A DNA stretch of 64,000 bases from an uncultured Faecalibacterium sp. (GTDB taxonomy: Bacteria; Bacillota; Clostridia; Oscillospirales; Ruminococcaceae), in NCBI GenBank assembly GCA_934513205.1, contig CAKSWU010000009.1, positions 13,440 to 77,439 on the forward strand. Direction: 5' to 3'. Both the position numbers and the translations under genes were made by a program. Shown here piece after piece: positions 17,464-26,522 of this stretch; the stretch's first letter is position 1; every line of letters starts with the position of its first letter. Below the pieces are notes generated by a model, which made no database searches, had not been told where the DNA came from, and saw only the letters and a program-made list of their open reading frames with translations.

Positions 17464-17508
17464 CTGATATATCAATAGAGCAACAAATGTTCCGTCTGAT
17501 ATATCAAT
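17464..17508. promoter_or_regulatory. Two TGATATATCA palindromes, 32 bp apart
   Basis: The 13-mer CTGATATATCAAT occurs at 17464-17476 and again at 17496-17508. Each contains a perfect 10-bp palindrome and the spacing is close to three helical turns, as for cooperative binding of a dimeric regulator. The regulator is unknown. Confidence 0.5.
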
Positions 17509-17584
17509 TAACCTGCGGCGCTGCTCCCGGAACCTGCGGAGGGGGCGAAAACGTGTAAGGGGCCCGCCGCCGGAAAAAGGCAAA

Positions 17585-17620
17585 AAGAAAAAGACTATCG
17601 TTGCTTTGTACACGATAGCC
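17585..17620 (-). terminator. Terminator of tdk
   Basis: On the minus strand GGCTATCG and CGATAGTC pair around a 12-nt loop and are followed by a T-rich run. It lies 44 nt after the tdk stop. Next to it, at 17621-17630, is a second perfect TTGTATACAA palindrome. Confidence 0.75.
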
Positions 17621-17630
17621 TTGTATACAA
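17621..17630. promoter_or_regulatory. Second TTGTATACAA palindrome
   Basis: Identical to the operator at 17155-17164, 466 bp away, between the tdk stop and its terminator hairpin. Perhaps a remote operator for the importer promoter. Confidence 0.5.
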
Positions 17631-17663
17631 TAAAATGGAAGAAAACCCCGTTTTGGAAGGGGC

Positions 17664-18275
17664 TCAGCGGTCGGCGCTGCCCTTCCGGGCGTAGAAGGCG
17701 CGGCGGGCCTTGAAGTAGCACTGCGGGCACATGCTGACGTACTGGACGTCGTTTTCCAGATCAATGGCGACCTGCTCGCCCTCGAACACAAACTGACCGT
17801 TCACCTTGCGGCAGTTGCAGATGGCCTTGCGCCCGCAGGTGCAGATGGTCTTCATCTCCTCGATGGTGTGGGCCAGCTCCAGCAGACGAGTGGAGCCGGG
17901 GAAGCCTTTCAGGGAAAAATCCGCCCGCAGGCCGTAGCAGATCACCGGGATGTTCAGGTCCACCGTGACCATGAACAGCTGCTGGGCCTGCTCCGGGGTG
18001 AAGAACTGGCTCTCGTCGCACAGCACGCAGGCCAGAGGCCCGTCGGCGGCAGCGCGGCGGACAGCTTCGAACACGTCCAGCTCCGGCGGGATCAGCAGGT
18101 CGGCCTTGCGGCGCACCCCCAGACGGCTGACCAGCTCGTCGCCGCCCTTGGTGTCCACCTGCGGCTTGAGGATCAGCACCCGCATGCCCTGCTCCTCGTA
18201 GTTGTGGGCCACCTGCATCAGGGCAGTGCTTTTGCCGCTGTTCATTGCGCCGTAGCGGAAATACAGTTTTGCCAT
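17664..18275 (-). CDS. tdk: Thymidine kinase
   Basis: 203-residue type II thymidine kinase, phosphorylating thymidine to dTMP in nucleotide salvage. P-loop GAMNSGKS near residue 9, Walker B-like CDESQF near 86 and the C-terminal structural zinc site (CTCGRKAICNC and CPQC) are all present. AAGGAG ribosome site. It follows rex on the same strand after a hairpin. Confidence 0.95.
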   Translation of the reverse strand: MAKLYFRYGAMNSGKSTALMQVAHNYEEQGMRVLILKPQVDTKGGDELVSRLGVRRKADLLIPPELDVFEAVRRAAADGPLACVLCDESQFFTPEQAQQLFMVTVDLNIPVICYGLRADFSLKGFPGSTRLLELAHTIEEMKTICTCGRKAICNCRKVNGQFVFEGEQVAIDLENDVQYVSMCPQCYFKARRAFYARKGSADR

Positions 18276-18290
18276 GGAAATCTCTCCTTA

Positions 18291-18327
18291 TAAAAGGGGC
18301 CCTCTCTGTAAAAACGGAGAGGGCCCG
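18291..18327 (-). terminator. Hairpin between rex and tdk
   Basis: Stem of about 12 bp (GGGCCCTCTC with GAGAGGGCCC) followed on the minus strand by CTTTTAT. It may end rex transcripts or only attenuate them; no separate tdk promoter is obvious in the 73-nt gap, so some readthrough is likely. Confidence 0.75.
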
Positions 18328-18348
18328 GTTTTGTTATTTGGCAAAGGC

Positions 18349-18990
18349 TCAGTCCTGATTGCGCAGCCGGTAGCCAAGGCTCATCAGGCTGTCGCCCAGA
18401 TGGACGTTCTCCACCACCACATCGGGGTATGGCACCGACAGGTCGTAGTGGGAGAAGTTCCAGAAGCCTTCAATGCCCAGATCCACCAACCGCCCGCTGA
18501 CCTGCTGGGCACCGTCCCGGGGCACACAGAGCACTGCCACCTTGGGGTGATGCTCGGTGCAGAAGGACTCCAGCTCGTCGATGTGACGGATCTGGATGCC
18601 GTTGATCTCCCGGCCCACCTCGTTCTGTGCCACGTCAAAGGCGGCAATGAGGCGGTAGCCGTTGGTGTCGGTGGTGATAAAGCGGCTCACGGCCTTGCCC
18701 AGACGGCCGCAGCCGATGAGGATGGTGGGCAGGCGGTCACCGTTGCCGAACAGCAGGCCCTCCAGAATGGCAAGCAGGTTTTCCACCGAATAGCCGATGC
18801 CCTGCCGTCCGTTCACATCGCCGATGCAGTTGAAATCCTGCCGGACCTGCGAGGCTGTGGTGCCCATCTGGGCCGCCAGCTCACGCGAGGAAATGCTGCT
18901 GATGCCCTCATTTTGCAGAGAGCACAGATAGCGGTAGTATTTCGGCAGACGCTTGATCACGGGAAGCGAAGCTTTTGATGGGGTCGTCAT
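18349..18990 (-). CDS. rex: Redox-sensing transcriptional repressor Rex
   Basis: 213-residue Rex, which binds DNA when the NADH/NAD+ ratio is low and releases it when NADH rises, controlling fermentation genes. N-terminal winged helix (about 1-80, with SSRELAAQMGTTASQVRQDF) and Rossmann domain with IGCGRLGKAV near residue 90; the C-terminal domain-swap helix follows. The ATG with GAAAGGAG upstream is chosen. No Rex operator was found in its own promoter. Confidence 0.95.
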   Translation of the reverse strand: MTTPSKASLPVIKRLPKYYRYLCSLQNEGISSISSRELAAQMGTTASQVRQDFNCIGDVNGRQGIGYSVENLLAILEGLLFGNGDRLPTILIGCGRLGKAVSRFITTDTNGYRLIAAFDVAQNEVGREINGIQIRHIDELESFCTEHHPKVAVLCVPRDGAQQVSGRLVDLGIEGFWNFSHYDLSVPYPDVVVENVHLGDSLMSLGYRLRNQD

Positions 18991-19102
18991 GGAATGCTTT
19001 CTCCTTTCAGCCCCTGAGATGCCGCACCGCTCCGATCCGGATGCCGGACGCCGGTGCGCGGGGGGACAATGAATCACCATGTCATCAGAATCAATTATAT
19101 AA

Positions 19103-19130
19103 AGTATACCGCACAGTTGGATAATGTCAA
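19103..19130 (-). promoter_or_regulatory. Promoter of rex
   Basis: On the minus strand TTGACA (19125-19130) and TATACT (19103-19108) with 16-bp spacing. Leader of about 105 nt before the rex start. Confidence 0.75.
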
Positions 19131-19231
19131 ATCATTATCAGAAAAAAACTAAAATTAAACCCGGCCTTTGCTTTGCAGGCATAGCGGGCGCTGCAGCGGG
19201 GCATGCTGACGGAAAACGAAGGAGGCAGCCT

Positions 19232-19906
19232 ATGACAGAAGAAAAACAGCTGGACCAGCACCGGCAGGAACTGGACGAGATCCGGGACCTTGGCACCGTC
19301 TACCGGACCCGCGGCCCCCACGCGATCCACTGCCTGACCGTGATCGGGCAGATCGAGGGGCATGTGGAGGCACCGCAGGGGCAAAAGACCACCAAATACG
19401 AGCATGTCATCCCGCAGCTGGTGGCGGTGCAGGAGGACCCCCAGATCGAAGGGCTTCTGGTGCTGCTGAATACCGTGGGCGGGGATGTGGAGGCGGGGCT
19501 TGCGCTGGCAGAGCTGATCGCCAGTATCTCCAAGCCCAGCGCCGCGCTGGTGCTGGGCGGCGGGCATTCCATCGGCATTCCGCTGGCTGTCAGCGCCCGG
19601 CGCAGCTTCATTGTACCCACCGCCACCATGACGGTGCACCCGGTGCGGCATTCCGGTCTGATCCTGGGCGTGCCGCAGACGATGCACTGGTTCGACCAGA
19701 TGCAGCAGCGCATCACAGGCTTTGTGGCAGCCCACAGCGGCATGACCGAAAAACGCTACACCCAGCTGATGATGCACACGGGAGAGCTGGTGATGGACAT
19801 GGGCACGGTGCTGGACGGACGCCGTGCCGTGAAGGAAAAGCTCATCGACGAGGCGGGCGGCCTTTCGGAGGCGCTGGCGTGGCTGTATGAGGAGATCGAG
19901 AGGTGA
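19232..19906 (+). CDS. ClpP-fold protease-like protein (TepA/YmfB type)
   Basis: 224-residue ClpP/crotonase-fold protein of the TepA group. A probable nucleophile Ser lies in GGGHSIGIPLAVS and a His in MTVHPVRHSG, in the order of ClpP; NTVGGDVEAG matches the ClpP NSPGG region. In Bacillus the homologue sits beside spoIIIE, exactly as here. The start with AAGGAGG 8 nt upstream is chosen over a longer A+T-rich frame. Possible roles are degradation of signal peptides or membrane-protein quality control; not proven. Confidence 0.85.
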   Translation: MTEEKQLDQHRQELDEIRDLGTVYRTRGPHAIHCLTVIGQIEGHVEAPQGQKTTKYEHVIPQLVAVQEDPQIEGLLVLLNTVGGDVEAGLALAELIASISKPSAALVLGGGHSIGIPLAVSARRSFIVPTATMTVHPVRHSGLILGVPQTMHWFDQMQQRITGFVAAHSGMTEKRYTQLMMHTGELVMDMGTVLDGRRAVKEKLIDEAGGLSEALAWLYEEIER

Positions 19907-19957
19907 AACAGAGGGCTGCCTCCGGGAAAGCCCCGACAAAATATTACAACGATAGGT

Positions 19958-19986
19958 TTGCCATTTTGCCCACCGCGTGGTACAAT
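19958..19986 (+). promoter_or_regulatory. Promoter of ftsK/spoIIIE
   Basis: TTGCCA at 19958-19963 and TACAAT at 19981-19986 with 17-bp spacing, after the protease-like gene. It supports the downstream ATG at 20035 as the ftsK start, because a GTG at 19903 would lie before the promoter. Confidence 0.75.
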
Positions 19987-20034
19987 GATAGAATCAATGA
20001 TTGTGTCTATGGAAAACGTGGGGAACAGAGAAGA

Positions 20035-22896
20035 ATGGCAACGAAAAAACGAAAATCCACCGCGCGCAGCGCAGCATCGCGGAAAAAACGTGCCCGGCAG
20101 CGGCTCCCGGCAGGGCTGGGCACCCTGTTTGCGGGGCTTGTGCTGATGGTGCTGGCCTTTGTGCAGGGCGACTCGGTCTGGAAAATGCTGCACGATGTGC
20201 TGTTCGGCCTGTTCGGCTGCGGCAGTTTTGTGCTGGGGGCGGCAGTGTGCTGTCTGGCGGTGCAGTATACCCGGGGCGAGGACCTGCTGCCCAAGATCTT
20301 CAAGCTGGTGCTGGGGCTGGTGTTTGCCTGCGGCACCGTGATCGTCTTTTCGAACATCCAGCCGCAGGGCATGTCGGCATTTGAAATGGTGGCGGCCTGC
20401 TACGCCAACGGCGTCAGCGCGTGGCTGGGCGGCGGCGCACTGGGTGCCGTGCTGGGCGGTGCGCTGCTGCTGCTCTGCGGGCGTCCGGCGGCAAACCTCA
20501 TCATGGTGGTGCTGGCACTGTGCGTCAGCCTGTATCTCTTTGACCGGACCCCTGCCGAGGTCTGGCTCTGGCTGTGCGCCGTGTGCGGCGGCATCCGGGC
20601 AAAGGGCGCAGACCTTGCCCGCCAGAGCGCCGAGCACCGGGCAGAGCACGCCGCAGCCCGTGCGGCAGAAGAACCGGAAGAGCCGGACGTGCTGGAGGAG
20701 GACGCCGGAGAGCCGGATGACCGGCCTTTCCGCATCGGGATGCCGGACTGGCTCAGCGGCATCCGCCACTGGGGCCACAAGGTGACGCAGGAGATGGAGG
20801 CGGAACCCCCGGCGCAGACTCCGCCTGCCGCTTCGCAGACCGCCCCGGCAGGACAGCCCCTTTCCCGCCCGGAGCCAGCCGCCCCGGGCATCACCCCGGT
20901 TCAGGTGCGGGTGTCCCGGCCCCGGGCATCTTTTGACGTGGACCTTGGCCCCGATGCCGCCGCCGTGAAGGAAGGCGGCAGCGAGCCCATCGAGCCGCTC
21001 ATCGTGGGCCCCGGCGGGACCTTTGGGCAGAACCCGCTGCGCCCGGCGCAGAAGCCGGTGCGTCAGCCCATCGTGCCGGATGCCGTGGAGACCTGCGCCG
21101 AGGATTTCTTTGCAAAACAGCCGCAGGCTCCGGCAGAGCCGTTTGAGACCCCGGTCGCTGCCCCCGCCATCCAGCCGCAGGCACCGGCAGCGGTGACAGA
21201 GCAGCCCATTCAGCCGGTGGTCCCGGCAGCACCGGCGCGGGTCAGCGCCGAGAACGCCGCAGCACTGCGGAGCGAACCGGATGAGGACGGCTGGATCAGC
21301 ATCACCAGCGAACCGGTGGAGGAAAAGGATATCAGCTCCCTTGTGGCAGCTGCCATGGAAAAGCCGGCCGCCTCCGAGCAGGCTGCCGCCGCTGCCCCGC
21401 AGGAGGATGCCGCACCGGTGGACACCTTCCAGTATCAGTACCCGCCCATCGAGCTGTTCGAGAAGCCGCAGGATGAGACCGACCCCGATGCGCAGGAGGA
21501 ACTGAAAGCCAACGCGCAGAAGCTGGTGGACACGCTGGAAAGCTTTGGCGTGCGCACCCGGGTGCTGGACATTTCCCGGGGCCCGGCAGTCACCCGGTAC
21601 GAGGTGCAGCCCATGGCGGGCGTCAAAATCAGCCGCATCACCTCGCTGGCAGACGATATCGCCCTGAACCTTGCAGTGGCGGACGTCCGCATGGAGGCAC
21701 CCATCCCCGGCAAACCCGCCGTGGGCATCGAGGTGCCCAACTATAAGCGGCAGGCGGTATCCATCCGCAGCATCTTCGAAAGCCAGAGCTTCCTGCGCAT
21801 GACATCGCCTTTGGGCATCGCACTGGGCAAGGATATTGCCGGTGTGGCGCAGGTGGCGGACCTGTGCAAGATGCCCCATCTGCTGATCGCAGGCAGCACA
21901 GGCAGCGGCAAGTCGGTCTGCGTCAACAGCATCATTATGAGTCTGGTGTTCCGCTCCAGCCCCGAGGATGTCAAGCTGCTGCTCATCGACCCCAAGGTGG
22001 TGGAGCTGGCGGAGTACAACGGCATCCCTCATCTGCTGATGCCGGTGGTGACCGAACCCAAAAAGGCTGCCGGTGCGCTGGGCAGTGCCGTGCAGGAGAT
22101 GGAGCGCCGCTATCATCTGTTTGCCGAGAACAATGTGCGCGACATCAAGTCCTTCAACAAGCTGGCAGCCAGCCGGACGGATCTGGAAAAGATGCCCTAC
22201 ATCGCCATCATCATCGACGAGCTGGCAGACTTGATGATGGTGGTGGGCAAGGACGTGGAAGATTCCATCTGCCGCATCGCCCAGAAGGCCCGTGCCGCCG
22301 GCATGCACCTGATCGTGGCCACCCAGCGTCCCAGCGTGGACGTCATCACCGGCTTGATCAAGGCCAACATCCCCAGCCGCATTGCCTTTGCGGTGTCCAG
22401 TCAGGTGGACAGCCGCACCATTTTGGACGGCTCCGGTGCCGAAAAGCTGCTGGGCCAGGGCGATATGCTGTTCATGCCGGTAGGTGCCCCCAAGCCCACC
22501 CGTATCCAGGGCACCTTTGTGCGGGATGAGGAGATCAGCCGCGTGCTGGACTTTATCAAATCCAGCGCCACCGTGCAGTACGACGAGGCCATGATCGAGG
22601 CCATGGAAAAGCACGCCATTCAGGACGGCAAAAAGGGCGGCAGCTCTGCCGAGGACGAGGAGCTGGACGGCGACCCCATGTTCAAACAGGCGGTGGAGGT
22701 GGTCATCGACGCCGGTCAGGCGTCCACCAGCCTGCTGCAGCGCCGCTGCAAGCTGGGCTATGCCCGCGCCGCCCGCATCATGGACGAAATGGAGCAAAAA
22801 GGCGTCATCGGCCCCTACGAGGGTGCAAAGCCCCGCGCGGTGCTCATCAGCCGCCAGCAGTGGCTGGAACTGCAGATGAACCAACCGGAGGAATGA
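20035..22896 (+). CDS. ftsK: DNA translocase FtsK/SpoIIIE
   Basis: 953-residue DNA translocase that moves chromosome ends through the closing septum. Four to five transmembrane segments lie in the first 190 residues; then comes a long acidic, Pro/Ala/Gln-rich linker (about 200-490), the RecA-like motor with Walker A GSTGSGKS near 620 and Walker B IIIDELADL, and the C-terminal gamma winged helix that reads orienting DNA sites. The in-frame GTG overlapping the previous stop would add 44 residues without homology-like features. In spore-formers this role is SpoIIIE; which one applies is not decided here. Confidence 0.95.
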   Translation: MATKKRKSTARSAASRKKRARQRLPAGLGTLFAGLVLMVLAFVQGDSVWKMLHDVLFGLFGCGSFVLGAAVCCLAVQYTRGEDLLPKIFKLVLGLVFACGTVIVFSNIQPQGMSAFEMVAACYANGVSAWLGGGALGAVLGGALLLLCGRPAANLIMVVLALCVSLYLFDRTPAEVWLWLCAVCGGIRAKGADLARQSAEHRAEHAAARAAEEPEEPDVLEEDAGEPDDRPFRIGMPDWLSGIRHWGHKVTQEMEAEPPAQTPPAASQTAPAGQPLSRPEPAAPGITPVQVRVSRPRASFDVDLGPDAAAVKEGGSEPIEPLIVGPGGTFGQNPLRPAQKPVRQPIVPDAVETCAEDFFAKQPQAPAEPFETPVAAPAIQPQAPAAVTEQPIQPVVPAAPARVSAENAAALRSEPDEDGWISITSEPVEEKDISSLVAAAMEKPAASEQAAAAAPQEDAAPVDTFQYQYPPIELFEKPQDETDPDAQEELKANAQKLVDTLESFGVRTRVLDISRGPAVTRYEVQPMAGVKISRITSLADDIALNLAVADVRMEAPIPGKPAVGIEVPNYKRQAVSIRSIFESQSFLRMTSPLGIALGKDIAGVAQVADLCKMPHLLIAGSTGSGKSVCVNSIIMSLVFRSSPEDVKLLLIDPKVVELAEYNGIPHLLMPVVTEPKKAAGALGSAVQEMERRYHLFAENNVRDIKSFNKLAASRTDLEKMPYIAIIIDELADLMMVVGKDVEDSICRIAQKARAAGMHLIVATQRPSVDVITGLIKANIPSRIAFAVSSQVDSRTILDGSGAEKLLGQGDMLFMPVGAPKPTRIQGTFVRDEEISRVLDFIKSSATVQYDEAMIEAMEKHAIQDGKKGGSSAEDEELDGDPMFKQAVEVVIDAGQASTSLLQRRCKLGYARAARIMDEMEQKGVIGPYEGAKPRAVLISRQQWLELQMNQPEE

Positions 22897-22908
22897 AAAA
22901 CAAAAGAG

Positions 22909-23103
22909 CGCTCGCCCTCTCAGGCCGCTTCGCGTCCAGCTCTCCCAAAGGGAGAGCCTCTGGCGAAACCGGAAACTTTGCATGGACTGCCAAGGCCTCT
23001 CCCTTTGAGGAAAGACTTCCCCCGCGCCGGGGGAAGATGTCGCGCAGCGACAAAAGGGGGAGTGTGGCAATGCGCAAGCATTGACGGAGAGGGCGAGGAT
23101 GCT
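22909..23103. repeat. Composite palindromic intergenic repeat, copy A
   Basis: Bounded by the inverted ends CTCGCCCTCTC and GAGAGGGCGAG. The left part matches copies at 42575-42717 and 44537-44671, with a perfect CTCTCCCAAAGGGAGAG palindrome. The right part is interrupted by a different hairpin-rich sequence (CTTCCCCC...GGGGGAAG, then GTCGCGCAGCGAC). Lies between ftsK and the YgiQ gene and would form strong RNA hairpins. Confidence 0.8.
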
Positions 23104-23137
23104 GCCCGTGTTCAACCAAGAATGAGGATATTAGTAA

Positions 23138-25195
23138 ATGGACAACGCTACTCCCCAAATCTACACTGAATTTCTTCCCATCAGCCGGGCGGACATGGAA
23201 GCCCGGGGCTGGGAGCAGCTGGACTTTGTGGTGGTGGGCGGCGACGCCTATGTGGACCACCCCAGCTTTGGCACCGCCATCATCAGCCGCCTGCTGGAGG
23301 CAGAGGGCTATAAGATCGGCGTGCTGGCGCAGCCCCGCTACACCGACTGCGAGGACTTCAAGCGGTTCGGCAAGCCCAAGTACGGCTTTTTCATCGGCGG
23401 CGGCAACGTGGACAGCATGGTCAGTCACTATTCCGTGGCAAAAATTCCCCGTGCCGAGGACGAATACTCCCCCGGCGGCAAGGGCGGTGCCCGCCCGGAC
23501 CGCAGCGCTACCGTGTACACCAAGCTTGCCAAGCAGGCTTACCCCGATCTGCCGGTGATCCTGGGCGGTCTGGAAGCGTCCCTGCGCCGCTTTGCCCACT
23601 ACGATTACTGGCTGGACACCGTGCTGCCCAGCATCGCGGAGGACTCCGGCGCGGACCTCATCAGCTTTGGCATGGGCGAACATCAGACCGTGGAGATCGC
23701 CCGCCGCCTTGCCGCCGGGGAACCGGTGGAGAGCATTACGGATGTGGACGGAACCTGTTACATGACCGATTTCGACCACCTGCCCCAGCGGTATGTGGAG
23801 TGCGCAGGCTTTAAAAAGGTGGCATCGGATAAGACCGCCTACGCCAAAGCCTGCCGCATCCAGATGGACAATCAGGATGTGGTCAGCGGACAGATCGTCG
23901 TGCAGAAGCAGAGCGAAAAGTATCTGGTGCAGAACATTCCCGCAAAGCCGCTGGTGCGCTGGGAGCTGGACAAGGTCTACGCCCTGCCCTATACCCGCCG
24001 GTATCATCCCATCTACGAGAGCATGGGCGGCGTGCCTGCCATCCGCGAGGTGCAGTTCTCCATCATCCAGAACCGCGGCTGCTTTGGCGGCTGCAACTTC
24101 TGCGCCATCCAGCTGCATCAGGGGCGGCGGGTCACCAGCCGCAGCGCCGACAGCATCGTGGAGGAAGCCGAGCGCATGACCCACGAGCCGGATTTCAAGG
24201 GCTACATCCACGATGTGGGCGGCCCCACCGCAAACTTCCGCTTCCCCTCCTGCCGGGAACAGATGCTGCGGGGCATGTGCACCGGCGGCAAGCACTGCCT
24301 TGCCCCCACCACCTGCTCCCACATGATCGTGGATCACAGCGACTACCTTAAAATTCTGCGCCGGGTGCGGGAACTGCCGGGTGTGAAAAAAGTGTTCATC
24401 CGCAGCGGCATCCGGTTCGACTACCTGATGGCGGACCCGGACGATACCTTCTTCAAGGAGCTGGTGGAGTACCATGTGTCCGGTCAGCTGAAGGTCGCCC
24501 CGGAGCACTGTGCTCCAAACACCCTCGCCTACATGGGAAAGCCCCCCATCGAGACCTTCAACAAGTTCAAGGACAAGTTCTATGAGCTGAGCAAAAAGGC
24601 GGGCAAAAAGCAGTATCTGGTGCCCTACCTGATGTCCAGCCACCCGGGCAGCACCCTGAAGGACGCAGTCTATCTGGCCGAGTACCTTTACAAAAACCAC
24701 ATGCGCCCGGAGCAGGTGCAGGACTTTTACCCCACCCCCGGCACCGTGAGCACCTGTATGTTCTACACCGGTCTGGATCCCTACACCCTCAAGCCGGTGT
24801 TTGTGGAAAAGACCCCCGAGGGCAAGGCGCTGCAGCGGGCGCTGCTGCAATACTACGAACCCCGCAACGCCGAGAAGGTGGTCAAGGCGCTGAAGATGAC
24901 CCACCGGGAGGACCTCATCCCCCTGCTGGTGCCCGCCGTAGGCCGCCGCGCCGTGCAGCGCACCGCCCGCCGGGCAGAGAGCGCCGAGGTGACCATCCAC
25001 AACGATGGCACCTATACGGTACACACCAACCAGAAGGGACGCAGCACCGTCAAAAATGCCCGCGCTGCCGCCCCGGCAGGCCGTCAGCCCAGCCCGGGCG
25101 CACGCTTTGCGCCCAACTCTGCGCCCGGCCATAAGCCCAAGAATGTTCAACAGAAAGAGAACGCAACGTGGAAAACTTCAAAAAAGAAAAAGTGA
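23138..25195 (+). CDS. YgiQ-family radical SAM protein
   Basis: 685-residue protein of the YgiQ (UPF0313) family. N-terminal cobalamin-binding-like region, then a radical SAM core with the CxxxCxxC cluster motif in RGCFGGCNFC near residue 315; C-terminal basic, Ala/Pro-rich tail. The substrate is not known for this family, so none is assigned. Weak GAGGAT ribosome site. Its last 28 nt overlap the following gene. Confidence 0.93.
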   Translation: MDNATPQIYTEFLPISRADMEARGWEQLDFVVVGGDAYVDHPSFGTAIISRLLEAEGYKIGVLAQPRYTDCEDFKRFGKPKYGFFIGGGNVDSMVSHYSVAKIPRAEDEYSPGGKGGARPDRSATVYTKLAKQAYPDLPVILGGLEASLRRFAHYDYWLDTVLPSIAEDSGADLISFGMGEHQTVEIARRLAAGEPVESITDVDGTCYMTDFDHLPQRYVECAGFKKVASDKTAYAKACRIQMDNQDVVSGQIVVQKQSEKYLVQNIPAKPLVRWELDKVYALPYTRRYHPIYESMGGVPAIREVQFSIIQNRGCFGGCNFCAIQLHQGRRVTSRSADSIVEEAERMTHEPDFKGYIHDVGGPTANFRFPSCREQMLRGMCTGGKHCLAPTTCSHMIVDHSDYLKILRRVRELPGVKKVFIRSGIRFDYLMADPDDTFFKELVEYHVSGQLKVAPEHCAPNTLAYMGKPPIETFNKFKDKFYELSKKAGKKQYLVPYLMSSHPGSTLKDAVYLAEYLYKNHMRPEQVQDFYPTPGTVSTCMFYTGLDPYTLKPVFVEKTPEGKALQRALLQYYEPRNAEKVVKALKMTHREDLIPLLVPAVGRRAVQRTARRAESAEVTIHNDGTYTVHTNQKGRSTVKNARAAAPAGRQPSPGARFAPNSAPGHKPKNVQQKENATWKTSKKKK

Positions 25196-26304
25196 CCCGG
25201 AAGCCCGGTCTGCTGCGCCGCCTTGCGGCGCTGGTTCTGGCGGCGGCGCTGGCGCTGAGCCTTGCCGCCTGTGACGGAAACCTGCCCTCGGTGCCCGGCG
25301 GCAGCGCCGATGCGGTATCGCCCCCGGCGGCTGCTGCGCCAGGCGCTGCACAGCCCTTTGAGATGCATTTCATTGACGTGGGGCAGGCGCTGAGCGTGCT
25401 GGTGGAGTGTGACGGGCAGTTCCTGCTCTACGACGGCGGCAACGTGGACGACGGCAGTCTGGTGGTCTCCTACCTGCAAAAGCAGGGGGTGGAGCAGCTG
25501 GAATATGTGTTCTGCTCCCACGCCCACGAGGACCATGTAGGCGGGCTTGCCGCCGTAATGGCAAAGTTCCCGGCGGGACACGCTTACAGTCCTGTGACCG
25601 AGAGCAGCACCAAATGCTTCAACGATTTTGTCAAGTACACCCAGCAGCAGGGCTTGCAGCTGGAAGTGCCCTCCGTGGGCACCGTCTGGCAGCTGGGCAG
25701 CGCCACCGTGACCCTGCTGGGCCCGGTGGCGCAGTATGACCAGACCAACAACACCTCGCTGGTGCTGCGCATTGACTACGGAGCCACCAGCTTTCTGCTG
25801 ACCGGCGACATGGAGTCGGACGCCGAGCGGGATCTTGTGAACAGCGGTGCCAACCTGAAAGCCGATGTGCTGCAGGTGGGGCATCACGGTTCCAGCACCT
25901 CCACCAGCTATCTCTTTTTGAATGCGGTCCTGCCGGAAATGGGCGTCATCTCCTGCGGAGTGAACAACAAATACGGTCACCCCCACGAGGAGACCCTGAG
26001 CATCCTGCGGGACGCCGGGGTGGACGTTTACCGTACCGACCTGCAGGGCACCATCACCATTGGCAGTGACGGCCAGAACTTTACCGTGGGCACCGAGCAC
26101 TTTGTGCCGGACAGCCAGCTGAACCCCACCGACCCGGCGGCGTCCAGCACCGTCCAGCAGACCTACATCGGCAATGTGAACAGCAAAAAGTTCCACCTGC
26201 CCAGCTGTGCGAACCTGCCGGCGGAGAAAAATCAGATCCTGTTCTCCAGCTACGAGGAAGCCGTGGAAGCCGGCTACACCCCCTGCGCAAGCTGCATCAG
26301 GTAA
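25168..26304 (+). CDS. Metallo-beta-lactamase-fold lipoprotein with C-terminal Cys-rich domain
   Basis: 378-residue protein resembling the hydrolase domain of ComEC. GTG start inside the end of the YgiQ gene with GAAAGAGAA upstream. Signal peptide with lipobox SLAAC (Cys near residue 35), so exported and lipid-anchored. The MBL metal site HAHEDHVGG is intact, with later GDMESD and GHHGSST. The last 45 residues (YIGNVNSKKFHLPSC to CASC) resemble the Ada-type zinc-binding domain often joined to extracellular nucleases. Probably a surface nuclease or phosphodiesterase; not shown. Confidence 0.85.
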   Translation: MENFKKEKVTRKPGLLRRLAALVLAAALALSLAACDGNLPSVPGGSADAVSPPAAAAPGAAQPFEMHFIDVGQALSVLVECDGQFLLYDGGNVDDGSLVVSYLQKQGVEQLEYVFCSHAHEDHVGGLAAVMAKFPAGHAYSPVTESSTKCFNDFVKYTQQQGLQLEVPSVGTVWQLGSATVTLLGPVAQYDQTNNTSLVLRIDYGATSFLLTGDMESDAERDLVNSGANLKADVLQVGHHGSSTSTSYLFLNAVLPEMGVISCGVNNKYGHPHEETLSILRDAGVDVYRTDLQGTITIGSDGQNFTVGTEHFVPDSQLNPTDPAASSTVQQTYIGNVNSKKFHLPSCANLPAEKNQILFSSYEEAVEAGYTPCASCIR

Positions 26305-26377
26305 AGAGATGCTTTTATTTGGAATGGCTTCCGCTGCGCTCCAGCCGTTTTCAGCGGAAAGAATATTTTAAGTTTTG

Positions 26378-26416
26378 GGATCCTGAAAAGCCTGCGGGCT
26401 TTTCAGGATCCTCTTT
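26378..26416 (+). terminator. Terminator after the MBL lipoprotein gene
   Basis: Perfect 15-bp stem GGATCCTGAAAAGCC / GGCTTTTCAGGATCC with a 4-nt loop and a TCTTTT tail. Confidence 0.92.
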
Positions 26417-26522
26417 TCATGGGAGGAGGAGTACCGGCGAACAAGGGGCGCATGGCGGCTGTTTTCGGAAAAAAGAAGCACGGCTGATGCCGCTGCGCGA
26501 TCTCGTCCCAATTGGTGAAAAA

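Larger units (their letters stand above)
17101..17663. other. A+T-rich regulatory gap between importer operon and tdk
   Basis: 563 bp with no convincing gene, clearly lower in G+C than its surroundings. It holds the importer promoter region, two perfect TTGTATACAA palindromes, related half-sites near 17308-17315 and 17411-17419, a pair of TGATATATCA palindromes and the tdk terminator; these are listed separately. The spread of operators over about 470 bp suggests looping or more than one regulator. Confidence 0.7.

Noticed and set aside
18991..19102. Rex operator in its own promoter
   Set aside because: No TTGTGA-N6-TCACAA-like palindrome is visible near the start site.
19903..20034. Upstream GTG start for ftsK overlapping the previous stop
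   Set aside because: A good promoter lies between it and the ATG at 20035, and the extra 44 residues look non-coding.
22909..23103. Possible CRISPR-like repeat array between ftsK and ygiQ
   Set aside because: The repeats are inverted palindromes without regular spacers; no cas genes anywhere in the window.
19756..23115. 1119-codon antisense frame over ftsK
   Set aside because: Same artefact of codon bias; no ribosome site and low-complexity composition.
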